A DNA stretch of 64,000 bases from CAWJMF01 sp963843945 (GTDB lineage: Bacteria; Vulcanimicrobiota; Vulcanimicrobiia; Vulcanimicrobiales; Vulcanimicrobiaceae), in NCBI GenBank assembly GCA_963843945.1, contig CAWJMF010000002.1, forward strand, positions 992,001 through 1,056,000. The letters are read 5' to 3'. The translations under genes and the position numbers were made by a program. The notes beneath the pieces are model-generated. The model did no database searches and had not been told where the DNA came from. It worked only from the letters and a program-made list of their open reading frames with translations. Positions within the stretch are counted from its first letter, which is position 1; each line of letters begins with the position of its first letter. Below are positions 52,539 to 62,326 of the stretch, one piece after another.

Positions 52539-54109
52539 GCCGGCACCTTGACGTCGTGCAGCGGCAAGCTCAAGGTGAACGTGCTGCCGCCGCCCGCGCG
52601 CGGCGCGTACACGACCGTACCGCCATGACTTTCGGCGATGCGCCGTACGATGTAGAGACCAAGTCCCGAACCCGCACCGGCGCGGCCGCTCCCGGCCATG
52701 CGCTGGAAGAGCCGGGCGCGGTTTTCTTCCGGAACGCCGAACCCCGAGTCCTCGACGGCCACGCGCGCAAGGCCGCCTTCGGCGTCCGTCGACACGTCGA
52801 TCCCGCCTCCCGGCGGCGTGAACGCGATCGCGTTCGCGATCAGATTGACGAGCGCGCGCCGCAGTTCGCCGGCGTCGCCCAGAACCGTGGCGTCGCCCGC
52901 CTGCAGGTTGACGCGCAAGGGTTTCGCGCTCCAAAGCGGTTCCAGTTCGTCGACGACCGCGCGCGCCAGCGGCGCCAGTTCGACGGGCTCGCGCCGTCTC
53001 GACTGCTCGCCCGACTCGTAGCGCGACACCAGCAAAAGCGTTTCGGCCAAGCGCTGCAGTTCGTCGTTCGATTGCAGCGAGCGATCGAGCAGCTCGCGAT
53101 AGGCTTGCGGCAACTCGCCGTAGGCGCCCGCCAAGGCTTGCCGGATCGTCATGCCTGCCGCAGCGAGCGGCGTCCGCAGATCGTGCGAGAGCGCGTACAC
53201 GAGATCGCGAATGACGTTCGTGCGCTCGCTGAGGGCCGCGTTTGCCGCGGCCAGCTCTTCGTTCTGCGCGGAAATCCTGACGAAGAGCCGCGCTTGCGCG
53301 AGCGCAATCGCCGCTTGATCGGCGTAGTAGCGCAAAGCTTCCTCGAACGCCGGCTCGAATTCGCGGCCGTCGCGCTGCAGCACGAGCACGCCGAAGGTGG
53401 TCTCGTGCTCGCGCAGCGGCGCGGCAATCGCCGCCTGCGTCCCGAGCGTCTCGAGCAGGAGGCGCCCGAGGGCGTCGGCGTCGCTCGGCGCGACGATCGT
53501 GCCCGCGTCGGCCACGCGCTGCAGAAACGAGAGCACCGCGGACGGCGGCCGCTCGGCGACTTCCTCGATGTCGAGGCGTCCGCGCAGCGCGACGAACGTC
53601 GCCGGCCGATCCAAGCCGCTTGCGAAGGCGTACAGGCGCGCGCAATCGACGTCGAGCGCGGCGCAGGCTTCGCGCACGGTCGCGCGCTCGATCAATTCCA
53701 GGTTCATCGAGGCCCGAATCGCTTCGACCGCCCGGCGCAGAGCGCGCTCGCGCAGCACCCGACGCTCGCGCGCGGCCGCTTCGCCGGCTGCCTTTCCCGC
53801 CTGTTGCGTGGCCACGCTGAGCGTGCCGACCAACAGAAACGAAAGCCCGGCGATACAGCGGTTGCCGATCGCGATGGAGTCCCAGTGGTGACCGGCACTG
53901 ATGCCGTTGAAATAACCGGCCGTCGCGTCGGCGACGAGTGCCAAAACGACCAAGAGCCGGCTAAAGCGCGGATCGAGCGCGAGGCTCGAAAGCGCGATCG
54001 GGCCATTGAGCAAAATCGCGGCGACGAAGGGCTGCGGCGTGACGAGATCGAGGATCCACGCTGCGACGAGCAACAGCACGCAGATGGGCCTGATCAATCC
54101 TTGGGGCAC
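52535..54109 (-). CDS. Membrane sensor histidine kinase with GAF domain
   Basis: 524 aa. About four N-terminal membrane helices (VLLLVAAWILDLV onward to residue 110), GAF-like domain (about 150-285), HisKA with LVYALSHDLRTPLAAAG (phosphoacceptor His), and HATPase (NLIANAIAFTPPGG, SGLGLYIVRRIAESHGG). HisKA-type kinases normally pair with OmpR-type regulators, but this one is joined to a NarL-type protein. GTG 54109 is chosen; the longer frame overlaps the divergent KdpD-like gene. Not a KdpD ortholog. Confidence 0.88.
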   Translation of the reverse strand: MPQGLIRPICVLLLVAAWILDLVTPQPFVAAILLNGPIALSSLALDPRFSRLLVVLALVADATAGYFNGISAGHHWDSIAIGNRCIAGLSFLLVGTLSVATQQAGKAAGEAAARERRVLRERALRRAVEAIRASMNLELIERATVREACAALDVDCARLYAFASGLDRPATFVALRGRLDIEEVAERPPSAVLSFLQRVADAGTIVAPSDADALGRLLLETLGTQAAIAAPLREHETTFGVLVLQRDGREFEPAFEEALRYYADQAAIALAQARLFVRISAQNEELAAANAALSERTNVIRDLVYALSHDLRTPLAAAGMTIRQALAGAYGELPQAYRELLDRSLQSNDELQRLAETLLLVSRYESGEQSRRREPVELAPLARAVVDELEPLWSAKPLRVNLQAGDATVLGDAGELRRALVNLIANAIAFTPPGGGIDVSTDAEGGLARVAVEDSGFGVPEENRARLFQRMAGSGRAGAGSGLGLYIVRRIAESHGGTVVYAPRAGGGSTFTLSLPLHDVKVPA

Positions 54110-54179
54110 CTTAGCGCGTTCGCGGGTGCCGGTGCCGCTCCCCGGGGTCCCGGGCCGCCGAGCGAGAAGCACATCGGCC

Positions 54180-56297
54180 GTGAGCGAGCAACGGACGAGG
54201 CCGACCGCTGAAGCGCTTCTCAAGGAATTCGGAGCAGCGGCGCGCCTGACGGTCTATCTGGCCGTTGCGCCCGGTGCGGGAAAAACGCGACGCCTTCTCG
54301 AGGACGCGCTCCGCCTTCAGGAATCCGGCGTGCGCGTGACGATCGGTTGGGTCGAGACGAAGGGACGGCCCGATCTCGACGAACTCGCCGCGCGTCTTCC
54401 GCGCGTTCCGCCGCGCACGGTCAAGGTCGGCAGCTCCGAGTTTAGCGATTTCGACTTCGAGCGCGCCGTCGAACTCAAGCCGCAAGCGATCGTGCTCGAC
54501 GAACTGGCCCACGCAAACCTGCCCGGCGCGGCGCACGCGAAGCGCTGGCAGGATGCGCTGGCCTTGCGCGCGGCGGGAATCTCCGTCAGCGGTGCTTTCA
54601 ATATCCAGCATCTCGAGACGGCGGCTGCGACCGCCGAAGGTCTGATCGGTCATCCAGTGCGCGAGATCGTGCCGCTTTCGTTCCTGCGCGAGGCCGACGA
54701 GGTCATCGCGCTCGACGTCTCGCTCGAGCAGCTGGAAGCGCGCCTGCAGGCGGGCTCGGTCGTGCGCAGCGAGGACATCGCGCGCGCGCAGAGCGGGGTC
54801 TTCCGTCCCTCGACCCTGCGCGCGCTGCGCGAGATCATGCTCCATACGGTCGACGAACTCACCGTGCCCGAAGTCACGCCGCGCCGGACCTCGACGATGC
54901 TCGCGCTCGCGACCGGCGACGGCGATCTCGCCGTCTTCCTGCGCAAGAGCGCGAGCGTCGCGGACGCGCTCGATCTGGCGCTCGACGTTGCCTTGATCGG
55001 CGAACGCAACATCGACGAACTGGCGGAGCTTTCGGTAGAGTACGAGGCGCGCGTCGTTCCGCTCGCCGCACTCGATCCCGCGAAACCCGAGATGCGCGAC
55101 CTCAAGGCCACGCTCATCGCCGTCCCGCGCGGTGCGCTCGCCGGGAAGATCGCGGCCCGTTCGATCGAACGCGATGTGTTCGTCGTCGATCCGCTGCCGG
55201 GTACCGTCGGGGATCGCGAGTTGACCTTTTCGCGCATCGCCCAAACGGCGGCCGACCGGCTGCGCATCGGCTACGGCCGCCTCATCATCTATCTCGGGGC
55301 CGCGGCCGGGAGCGGCAAAACGTTCGCCATGCTCGACCGCGCGCATCAGCTGAAGGACTCCGGCGTCGACGTCGTCGGCGGGTTGATCGAGACGCACGGC
55401 CGGATCGACACCGAAAAGAAAGCCGAGGGACTGGAAATTCTGCCGCGGCGCCTGGCCGACTGCGACGGCGTGAAGTCGAGCGAACTCGACCTCGAAGCTC
55501 TCCTCGCGCGTCACCCGGCGGTCGCGCTCATCGACGAGCTCGCGCATACCAACGCTCCCTGCGACGCGCACGCAAAGCGCTACGACGACGTGCTGCAGAT
55601 CTTGCGTTCCGGCATCTCCGTGATCACCACCCTGAACATCCAGCACCTCGAAGGCCTCAACGACGCCGTCTACCGTCTGACTGGGCAGCGCGTGCGCGAA
55701 ACGCTCCCCGACGACATCCTCTCGATCGCCGACGAAGTGATCTTTATCGACACACCGCCGGCGACGCTGCGCGAGCGCCTGCGCACCGGCAAGATCTACG
55801 GGACCGAGAAAATCGAAGACGCGCTCGCCCACTTCTTCCGCACCGAGAACCTGGCCGCGCTGCGCGAACTCGCGCTGCGCGAGGTCGTGCGAGCCCGCGG
55901 TACGCGCCGCCCGGCGCCGTTTTCGCGCATCGTGCTCGGCGTCAAGGCACGCGAGCGCGACGTCGAGCTGATCGAACGCAGCGCGCGAATTGCGCTCCGG
56001 CTCGAGATCGACCTCGAGGTCGTGCACGTAGCGAAGAGCGCGGACGCAGCCCAAACGCGCGTCGTCGAAGCGCTGGCCGACGCCACGCGCCGCGTGCGCG
56101 GGCGCTGGAACGTGGTCGTCGGCAACGACCCCGCCAAAATGCTGGTCGACTTCACCGCCGAAGCGGGCGGTGGCACCATCGTCGTCGAGGGTGCGCGCAA
56201 GTCGCCGCACTGGATGTCGGGCGGCGTCCCGCTCGCCCGCCGGCTGCTCGAAGCCGACGCGCGCCAGCTCTTGATCCTCGCCCCGCCGGCAGCCTAA
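54180..56297 (+). CDS. Double KdpD sensor-domain protein with USP domain, no kinase
   Basis: 705 aa from GTG 54180. Two tandem KdpD N-terminal ATP-binding domains: copy 1 with GAGKT (32-36) and DELAH (107-111); copy 2 with GSGKT (377-381) and DELAHTNAP (452-460), both with NIQHLE; copy 2 is closer to canonical KdpD (TGQRVRETLPDDI, GKIYGTEKIEDALAHFF). A short USP-like stretch follows copy 1 (about 240-340) and another ends the protein (580-700). No membrane helices, HisKA or HATPase. Probably a potassium or c-di-AMP-type sensing partner for the Kdp operon 1.3-5.9 kb to its right; no kdpE is present. Confidence 0.88.
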   Translation: MSEQRTRPTAEALLKEFGAAARLTVYLAVAPGAGKTRRLLEDALRLQESGVRVTIGWVETKGRPDLDELAARLPRVPPRTVKVGSSEFSDFDFERAVELKPQAIVLDELAHANLPGAAHAKRWQDALALRAAGISVSGAFNIQHLETAAATAEGLIGHPVREIVPLSFLREADEVIALDVSLEQLEARLQAGSVVRSEDIARAQSGVFRPSTLRALREIMLHTVDELTVPEVTPRRTSTMLALATGDGDLAVFLRKSASVADALDLALDVALIGERNIDELAELSVEYEARVVPLAALDPAKPEMRDLKATLIAVPRGALAGKIAARSIERDVFVVDPLPGTVGDRELTFSRIAQTAADRLRIGYGRLIIYLGAAAGSGKTFAMLDRAHQLKDSGVDVVGGLIETHGRIDTEKKAEGLEILPRRLADCDGVKSSELDLEALLARHPAVALIDELAHTNAPCDAHAKRYDDVLQILRSGISVITTLNIQHLEGLNDAVYRLTGQRVRETLPDDILSIADEVIFIDTPPATLRERLRTGKIYGTEKIEDALAHFFRTENLAALRELALREVVRARGTRRPAPFSRIVLGVKARERDVELIERSARIALRLEIDLEVVHVAKSADAAQTRVVEALADATRRVRGRWNVVVGNDPAKMLVDFTAEAGGGTIVVEGARKSPHWMSGGVPLARRLLEADARQLLILAPPAA

Positions 56298-56345
56298 GGT
56301 CGAAGCGCGCGCACGTCGCTTGCCGGCGATCGCGCGGCAGGACGA

Positions 56346-56897
56346 TTAGGCGGGAACGAAGGTCAGCCTGAGCGCGTCTTCGCCGACCGGATGGGTGGCA
56401 ACCAAACGGAGCGGCGTTCGGGCTCGGGCGAAGTACGGTTTGCCGCGGCCCAGAACGAACGGTCGAACGTAGAGCTCGTATTCGTCGATAAGTCCGAGGT
56501 CGCTAAGACTCGCGGCCAGATCGGGCCCGGCGACGGCGATGAGGCCGTCGACCTCCGTCTTCAACCGGCGAACGAAGGTCTCGAGATCGTCGCCGACAAG
56601 CGTGGCGTTAGGGCCGACCGGCCGGACCGAGCGCGATGCAACCCATTTCGGTTGCCTGCGCCACGCCGCCGCAAATTCGTGCTCGGACGCGCCCCACTCC
56701 GGTCGGTCCTCGTCCCAATAGCGCATCACCTCGTACATGCGACGACCGTACAGGCTGCCCGCCAGGTCGCGAACGTAGCCGATCCAGTAACGAAAGAGCG
56801 CGATGCCCGGCGAATGAAGCGGAGGCTCCAACTCGCCCTCAACGCCGGCAACGTAGCCATCGAGAGACTGCGTCATTCCAAAGACGATCTTTCCCAC
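56346..56897 (-). CDS. Dihydrofolate reductase-like (RibD C-terminal fold) protein
   Basis: 183 aa from GTG 56897. KIVFGMTQSLDGYVAG is the RibD_C/DHFR-like opening and GRRMYEVMRYWDED with later AVAGPDLAASLSDLGLIDEYELYVRPFVLGRGKPYF completes the fold. NAD(P)H-dependent reductase; substrate unknown. The long frame beyond the GTG is a shadow. Only 4 bp downstream of the membrane protein gene. Confidence 0.88.
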   Translation of the reverse strand: MGKIVFGMTQSLDGYVAGVEGELEPPLHSPGIALFRYWIGYVRDLAGSLYGRRMYEVMRYWDEDRPEWGASEHEFAAAWRRQPKWVASRSVRPVGPNATLVGDDLETFVRRLKTEVDGLIAVAGPDLAASLSDLGLIDEYELYVRPFVLGRGKPYFARARTPLRLVATHPVGEDALRLTFVPA

Positions 56898-56901
56898 GTC
56901 C

Positions 56902-57549
56902 CTATCCTGGGCCGAGCGCAGCGTCCTCGTCAATGGGTTCCGCACGCGGCAGCAGCGTGTGATCGACGCGCCAGCAGCGGATGAATTCTTCGCCGTACGG
57001 CGCGACGACAAAGAGCGCGACCGCCCCAAGAATTGCGACGGTGTAGGCCGGCGGTTGCGGTCGCCGCTTCCACTCGAGCTTCCAGCGCGCGGGTTCGGGG
57101 CCGGCGCCGAAGATCGCCAGAAATTGCTTCCACTTGAGCACGCTCGCAAGCGACGCCCCCATGAACGGCAGCACTTCGAGAAAACTGTGGGTCTGTGCCT
57201 CGAGCGTTCCGACGTGGCGCCGATTCTTGGCGTACTTGACGTCCCAGAAAGCGACGCCTTCGTGCGCGACGTACGCGCCGATCATCCCGGCGAGAAGCAA
57301 GGCGTTGATTTCGCAGAGCAGCGCCGCGAGGATAGGCAGGCCGACGATCGACATCATCAGGATGTGGGTGAGGGATTCGTGGGTGCCGGCCGTGCGTTCG
57401 ATCTTCGTGCGCCGGTGGAAATTCCAATCGAGGACGCCCGGCACGAACCAAAGCGGCAGCATGACGTAGAGCATGTAGGCGCGGAGCGCATCGTCGACGT
57501 CGTCCGAATCGCCCTGGGGCGCATCGCGGGAATCCCGCTCGAGAGCCAT
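56902..57549 (-). CDS. Multi-pass membrane protein of unknown family
   Basis: 215 aa with about five hydrophobic helices (DALRAYMLYVMLPLWFV, LMMSIVGLPILAALLCEINALLLAGMIGAYV, and more). His residues lie on loops: FHRRTK, THESLTHIL, AHEGVAFWDVKYAKNRRHVGTLEAQTHSFLEV, spaced somewhat like di-metal membrane enzymes, but no known motif set is complete. Shares a strand with the DHFR-like gene, 4 bp apart. Confidence 0.65.
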   Translation of the reverse strand: MALERDSRDAPQGDSDDVDDALRAYMLYVMLPLWFVPGVLDWNFHRRTKIERTAGTHESLTHILMMSIVGLPILAALLCEINALLLAGMIGAYVAHEGVAFWDVKYAKNRRHVGTLEAQTHSFLEVLPFMGASLASVLKWKQFLAIFGAGPEPARWKLEWKRRPQPPAYTVAILGAVALFVVAPYGEEFIRCWRVDHTLLPRAEPIDEDAALGPG

Positions 57550-57603
57550 CCCCGAGCGGGTACCCAGCCTTACGCGCCGTCAACCTCGCGACGGCCGGAA
57601 GAC

Positions 57604-58216
57604 TTACTTGAGCGGCGTACCGTCCAGCGCGAGGTTCAGCTCGAGCACGTTCACGCGGGGCTCGCCGAGAAACCCGAGTTCCCGGCCGTGGACGTACTTC
57701 GCGACGATCGCGTTGACGGCTGCGACGCTGAGCCGGCGCGCCTTCGCCACGCGCGGCGCCTGGTAGTAAGCCGCTTCCGGCGAGATGTCGGGATCGATGC
57801 CGCTGGCGCTCGAGGTGACGAGGTCCATCGGAATCGGCAAGGTCGCGTCGGGATTGGCCTTCTTGAGGGCTGCGATCGCATCGCGGGTCGCGTCGATCAG
57901 CTTCTTCGACGTCGGGCCGAGGTTCGTGCCGCCGGTCGCGGTCGGATCGTAGCCGTTCTTTCCCGCGGCCGAAGGCCGGCCTTGGAAATACTGCGGCTTC
58001 GTCCAAAGCTGCCCGATGATCGTCTGAGCCGACGAGTTTGCCGTTGACGGTGACCATCGACCCGTTCGCCTGATTGGGGAAGATCGCTAGCGCGAGCCCC
58101 GTCATCACGAGCGGATAGACGATGCCCAGCGCGATCACCGAGAAGATCGTGTAGAGGGCTGCCGTGCCCAAGTGTTTGAGCGTGCTATCGCGGGTGCGAG
58201 CTTCCAGCGTTGCCAT
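57604..58216 (-). CDS. kdpC: KdpC, K+-ATPase subunit C, one +1 frameshift
   Basis: Single-span chaperone subunit of the Kdp pump. Starts at ATG 58216 (MATLEARTRDSTLKHLGTAA), with one N-terminal helix, then an insertion near 58026 and TIIGQLWTKPQYFQGRPSA, TSSASGIDPDISPEAAYYQAPRVAKAR and VNVLELNLALD. Removing one base gives 203 aa, the normal size. Last gene of the operon. Confidence 0.9.
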
Positions 58217-58225
58217 GTCGATCCT

Positions 58226-60302
58226 TTAGGTGAGGTGGAGCGCGGCGAGAATCATGTCGATGAGCTTGATCCCGACGAACGGCACGACGATGCCGCCGAG
58301 ACCGTAGATCAGCACGTTGTCGCGCAGCACGGCATTGGCGCCGCGCGGACGGTAACTGACGCCGCGCAGCGCCAGCGGAATGAGCGCGACGATGATCAGC
58401 GCGTTGAAGATGACCGCGGAGAGGATCGCGCTCTGCGGCGTGCTCAGCCGCATGATGTTGAGCGCGTTCATCGCCGGGTAGGCCGTCGCGAACATCGCCG
58501 GCAGGATCGCGAAATACTTCGCGACGTCGTTGGCGATCGAGAACGTCGTCAGCGCGCCGCGCGTCATGAGCAGCTGCTTGCCGATCTCGACGACCTCGAT
58601 CAGCTTCGTCGGATCCGAGTCGAGGTCGACCATGTTGGCCGCTTCTTTGGCGGCCTGCGTACCCGAGTTCATCGCGACGCCGACGTCGGCTTGCGCCAGC
58701 GCGGGCGCATCGTTGGTGCCGTCGCCGGTCATCGCGACCAGCCGGCCCGAATTCTGCTCGCGCTTGATCAGCGCCATCTTCGTCTCGGGCGTCGCCTCGG
58801 CCAGGAAGTCGTCGACGCCGGCTTCGCGCGCGATCGCCGCGGCGGTCAGCGGGTTGTCGCCGGTGATCATGATCGTGCGGATTCCCATCGCGCGCATGCG
58901 ATCGAAGCGGTCCTTCATGTTCGGCTTGAGGATGTCTTTGAGATAGATCGCGCCGAGCACGCTCTTGTCGCGTGCCAGCAAGCAGCGGCGTGCCGCCGGC
59001 CGCGCGCGATGCGCTCGACGTCGCCGGCCAGAATCGAAGCGCCGTCGCCGCCGCGTTCGCGCACCCAGGCGCGCACGGCATCCGGCGCGCCCTTGCGAAT
59101 CGCGCTGCCGTCGGCTAGGTCGAGCCCGCTCATGCGCGTGTACGCGCTGAAGGGAACGAACGTGCGCGCCGGCCGGCTCGCCCGAGTTGCCCGCGAGCAG
59201 CGCCTCTTGTTCCGTCAAGCGTCACGATCGAGCGCCCCTCGGGCGTCTCGTCGGCCAGCGACGAGAGGTAGGCGGCGACGTACGCCTCCTGCTTGGCGAC
59301 GCCTTCGGCCACGACGATCTCGCTGGCTTGACGGTTGCCGAGCGTGATCGTGCCGGTCTTGTCGAGCAGCAGCGTATCGACGTCGCCCGCGGCTTCGACC
59401 GCGCGGCCGCTCATCGCCAGCACGTTGCGCTGCAGCACGCGGTCCATGCCCGCGATGCCGATGGCCGAGAGCAAGCCGCCGATCGTCGTCGGAATCAGGC
59501 ACACGAGCAGCGCGATCGAGCACCGTCACGCTTTGAACCGTTCCGGCGTAGATCGAGAACGGCGCCGAGCGTCGCGACCGCGATGAGGAAAATGATGCGT
59601 GAGACCGGAGAGGAGGATCGAGAGCGCGATCTCGTTCGGCGTCTTCTGACGCTGCGCGCCCTCGACCAGCGCGATCATGCGGTCGAGGAACGTCTCGCCG
59701 GGATTCGCGGTGACGCGGATCAGGATGCGGTCGGAGAGCACGCGCGTTCCGCCGGTCACGGCCGCTGCGGTCGCCGCCCGCTTCGCGGATGACCGGCGCC
59801 GATTCGCCGGTGATCGCCGACTCGTCGACCGTCGCCGCGCCTTCGACGACCTCGCCGTCGGCCGGCGATCAACTCGCCCGCGTCGACGCGGATCGACGTC
59901 GCCTTTGCGCAGCTCGTTCGAGCCGACGGTCTTTTCCACGCCGTCGACGACGCGCCGCGCCTTCGTGTCGGTCTTCGTGCGGCGCAGGAAGTCGGCTTGC
60001 GCTTTGCCGCGCCCCTCGGCGACGGCTTCGGCGAAGTTCGCGAAGAGCACCGTGAACCAGAGCCAGACGGAAATCGCGAAATCGAAGCCGGCGCTGTCCG
60101 TCCGTGCGAGCAGCAGATCGCGGACGAAGAAAAGCGTCGTGACGACCGCGCCGACCTCGACGATGAACATGACCGGATTGCGCGCCTGCCAGCGCGGATC
60201 GAGCTTGCGAACGAGCATCCGCGACCGCGCGCGGCCGACGATCGCGCGGTCGAAGAGCGAGCGCGCTTGCGGGCGGCGCTCCAGCCGGCTTGACGGAAGC
60301 AT
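58226..60302 (-). CDS. kdpB: KdpB, K+-ATPase catalytic subunit, many +1 frameshifts
   Basis: P-type ATPase subunit. From ATG 60302 (MLPSSRLERRPQARSLFD) it reads membrane helices, then ESAITGESAPVIREAGGD, DKTGTITLGNR (phosphorylated Asp) and MTGDGTNDAPALAQADVG. I count 10 single-base insertions between about 58978 and 59894 (for example near 59217, 59520, 59551, 59599, 59763). Removing them gives 689 codons, 688 aa, as in other KdpB. As written the reading frame is interrupted repeatedly. Confidence 0.9.
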
Positions 60303-60303
60303 G

Positions 60304-62020
60304 TTAGAACGTCTTTCCTTGGAGCATGAGCAGGTGTTCGACGATCGGCCCGAGCGCATCGGCCGGGAAGAACGTGAGCGCGCCGACGATGACGATCACG
60401 CCGATCAGCAAGCACGACGAAGATCGGCGAGTGCGTCGTAAACGTGCCGACGGTCTCCGGAACGCTGCCTGCTTCCCGGCGAGCGAACCGGCCAGCGCCA
60501 CCGCCGGAATGATGAACGAAGAACCGCCCGCAGATCATCACGACGCCCGTCAGGACGTTGTAGATACGTGTTGCCGCCGAAGCCGGCGAAAGCGCTGCCG
60601 TTGTTCTCCGTCGTCGAGCGTGAACGCGTAGAGGATCTCCGAGAACCCGTGCGCGCCGTTGTTGCCGAGCGTGGCGAGACCGACAGGCAGCAAGACCGAG
60701 ACGGCCGCCGGAAGCAGCGCGAACGTCGGGCAGAACCAAGATCGCGAGGATGGCCAACTGCACTTCGCGGCGCTCGATCTTCTTTCCGAGATACTCGGGC
60801 GTGCGTCCGACCATCAGACCGGCAATGAAGACCGTCAGCACGACGAACACGATCATGCCGTAGAGGCCGCTGCCGACGCCGCCGAAGATCGATCTCGCCG
60901 AGCTGCATGTTGGCCATCGGCACGAGTCCGCCGAGCGGCGTGAACGAGTCGTGCATCGAATTGACGGCGCCGCACGACGTGTCGGTCGTCACCGTCGCGA
61001 ACAGCGCCGAGGCGGCGACGCCGAAGCGGCATTCTTTGCCTTCCATGTTGCCGCCCGCGACGCCGAGTTGCTGCACGATCGGATTGCCCGCCGCCTCGAA
61101 ACCGTATGCCGTGACGAAGCCCGCGAAGAACAGGATCGCTCATCGTGGCGAACAACGCCCAGCCTTGGCGCGTGTCTTTCGCGAAGCGGCCGTACGTGTA
61201 CGTGAGCGCCGCCGAGATCAAGAAGATGCAGCAGCAGCTCGAAAAGATTCGATGAACGGCGTCGGGTTCTCGTTTGGCGAGGACGAGTTCGCGTTGACGA
61301 AGCCGCCGCCGTTCGTACCGAGTTCTTTGATGATCTCTTGCGAGGCCATCGGGCCGCCGCGTGATCGCTTGCTTCGAAGCCCTCGATCGAAACGACGTCG
61401 GTATACGGCTTGAAAGTTCTGCGGCACGCCCTGCCAGACGAGCAGCAGCCCGCCGACGACGCGAGATCGGCAACAGGACGTAGAGCAGGCAGCGGGTCAG
61501 GTCGACCCAGAAATTGCCGACGCGACTTCTTGTCGGTTCGGGTCACCCCGCGGATGACCGCAATCGCGACGGCGATGCCGGCCGCGGCGGAGACGAAGTT
61601 GTGCCAGGCAAGCCCGGCCATCTGCGAGAGATAGCTCATCGTGCTCTCGCCCGAATAGAACTGCCAGTTCGTGTTCGTGAGGAAGCTGACCGCGGCGTTC
61701 CAGGCTGCATCGGGCGCCAAATTATCGAAGCCTTGCGGATTGAGCGGCAGCCACTTCTGCGTGCGCAGCAAGACGTAGAGATAGACGAGCCCGACCGCGC
61801 TGAAGGCGAAGATCGCCAGCAGGTAGCTCGTCGCGGTCATCTCGCGCTCGGGATCGATCCGGCACATGCGGTAAAACACGCGCTCGACCGGCGCGAGCAG
61901 CGGCGACAAGAAGGTGCGCTCGCCGCTGAAGACGCGCGTCATGTAGAGACCGAGCGGTTTGGTTAGCGCAAGGACGAGCGCGAAGAACGCGCCGGCTTGG
62001 AGCCACCCGTAAACGGACAC
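60304..62020 (-). CDS. kdpA: KdpA, K+-translocating subunit, many +1 frameshifts
   Basis: Potassium channel-like subunit. GTG 62020 follows AGGAGCGATAAC. Conserved parts include MTRVFSGERTFLSPLLAPVE, LTNTNWQFYSGESTMSYLSQMAG and ELGTNGGGFVNANSSSPNENP (selectivity-filter region), TTDTSCGAVNSMHDSFTPLGG and GRTPEYLGKKIE. About 16 extra bases lie from about 60400 to 61530; removing them gives 567 codons, near 566 aa, normal. Stop is one base before kdpB. Confidence 0.9.
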
Positions 62021-62030
62021 GTTATCGCTC

Positions 62031-62117
62031 CTAAAACTTCTCGGGGCGCAGCATCGCGTACGTCAAGTAGACGGCGGCGAACGCGGCGAGTACCAGGCCT
62101 AAGACGTTATCGAACAC
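62031..62117 (-). CDS. kdpF: KdpF, single-helix stabilising peptide
   Basis: 28 aa: FDNVLGLVLAAFAAVYLT followed by YAMLRPEKF, a lone hydrophobic helix with a charged tail ending in PEKF, as in KdpF. GTG 62117, stop 62031, 10 bp before kdpA. Stabilises the KdpABC complex. Too short for ordinary gene callers. Confidence 0.9.
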   Translation of the reverse strand: MFDNVLGLVLAAFAAVYLTYAMLRPEKF

Positions 62118-62126
62118 GTGCGATCC

Positions 62127-62219
62127 CTATATGCGCTCGCAGGCGCGAGCGTAGGCGTCGAACAAAACAAACGAGAGCAGCGTCAGAGCGAGCACCAGGA
62201 TTTCGAGAAAGACGGACAA
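62127..62219 (-). CDS. 30-aa membrane peptide upstream of kdpF
   Basis: TTG 62219 with GAGGTGA upstream opens SVFLEILVLALTLLSFVLF followed by DAYARACERI. One membrane helix and a tail A-R-A-C-E-R-[ILV] resemble short peptides sometimes found before kdp operons (a xxxRACERL ending). It lies 10 bp before kdpF and is in the operon by position. Function not known; treat as a candidate. Confidence 0.6.
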   Translation of the reverse strand: MSVFLEILVLALTLLSFVLFDAYARACERI

Positions 62220-62282
62220 GCCAAATCACCTCGGAACGAACCGCTCACGATGCTACCAGGGCGCGCAGGCGTTCGACAGCCG

Positions 62283-62306
62283 CCGAACGGACGGACCGAA
62301 CGGACG
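62283..62306. promoter_or_regulatory. Tandem 11-bp repeat before the second antiporter
   Basis: CCGAACGGACG occurs at 62283-62293 and 62296-62306, 13 bp apart. It sits in the 107-bp gap between the start of the kdp operon and the divergent antiporter, so a regulator of either could bind. Role is inferred from position. Confidence 0.3.
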
Positions 62307-62326
62307 CCGAAGGCGACCGGTAAAGG

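Noticed and set aside
54111..56210. 699-codon minus-strand frame opposite the KdpD-like gene
   Set aside because: Shadow of the real gene; no motif and Asp/Arg/Val bias typical of antisense frames at high GC.
47000..61600. The idea that every extra base falls at a codon boundary, as in programmed frameshifting
   Set aside because: Any insertion can be placed at a boundary by accepting one changed residue, so the apparent rule is a reading artefact. The number and clustering of breaks also exclude programmed shifts.
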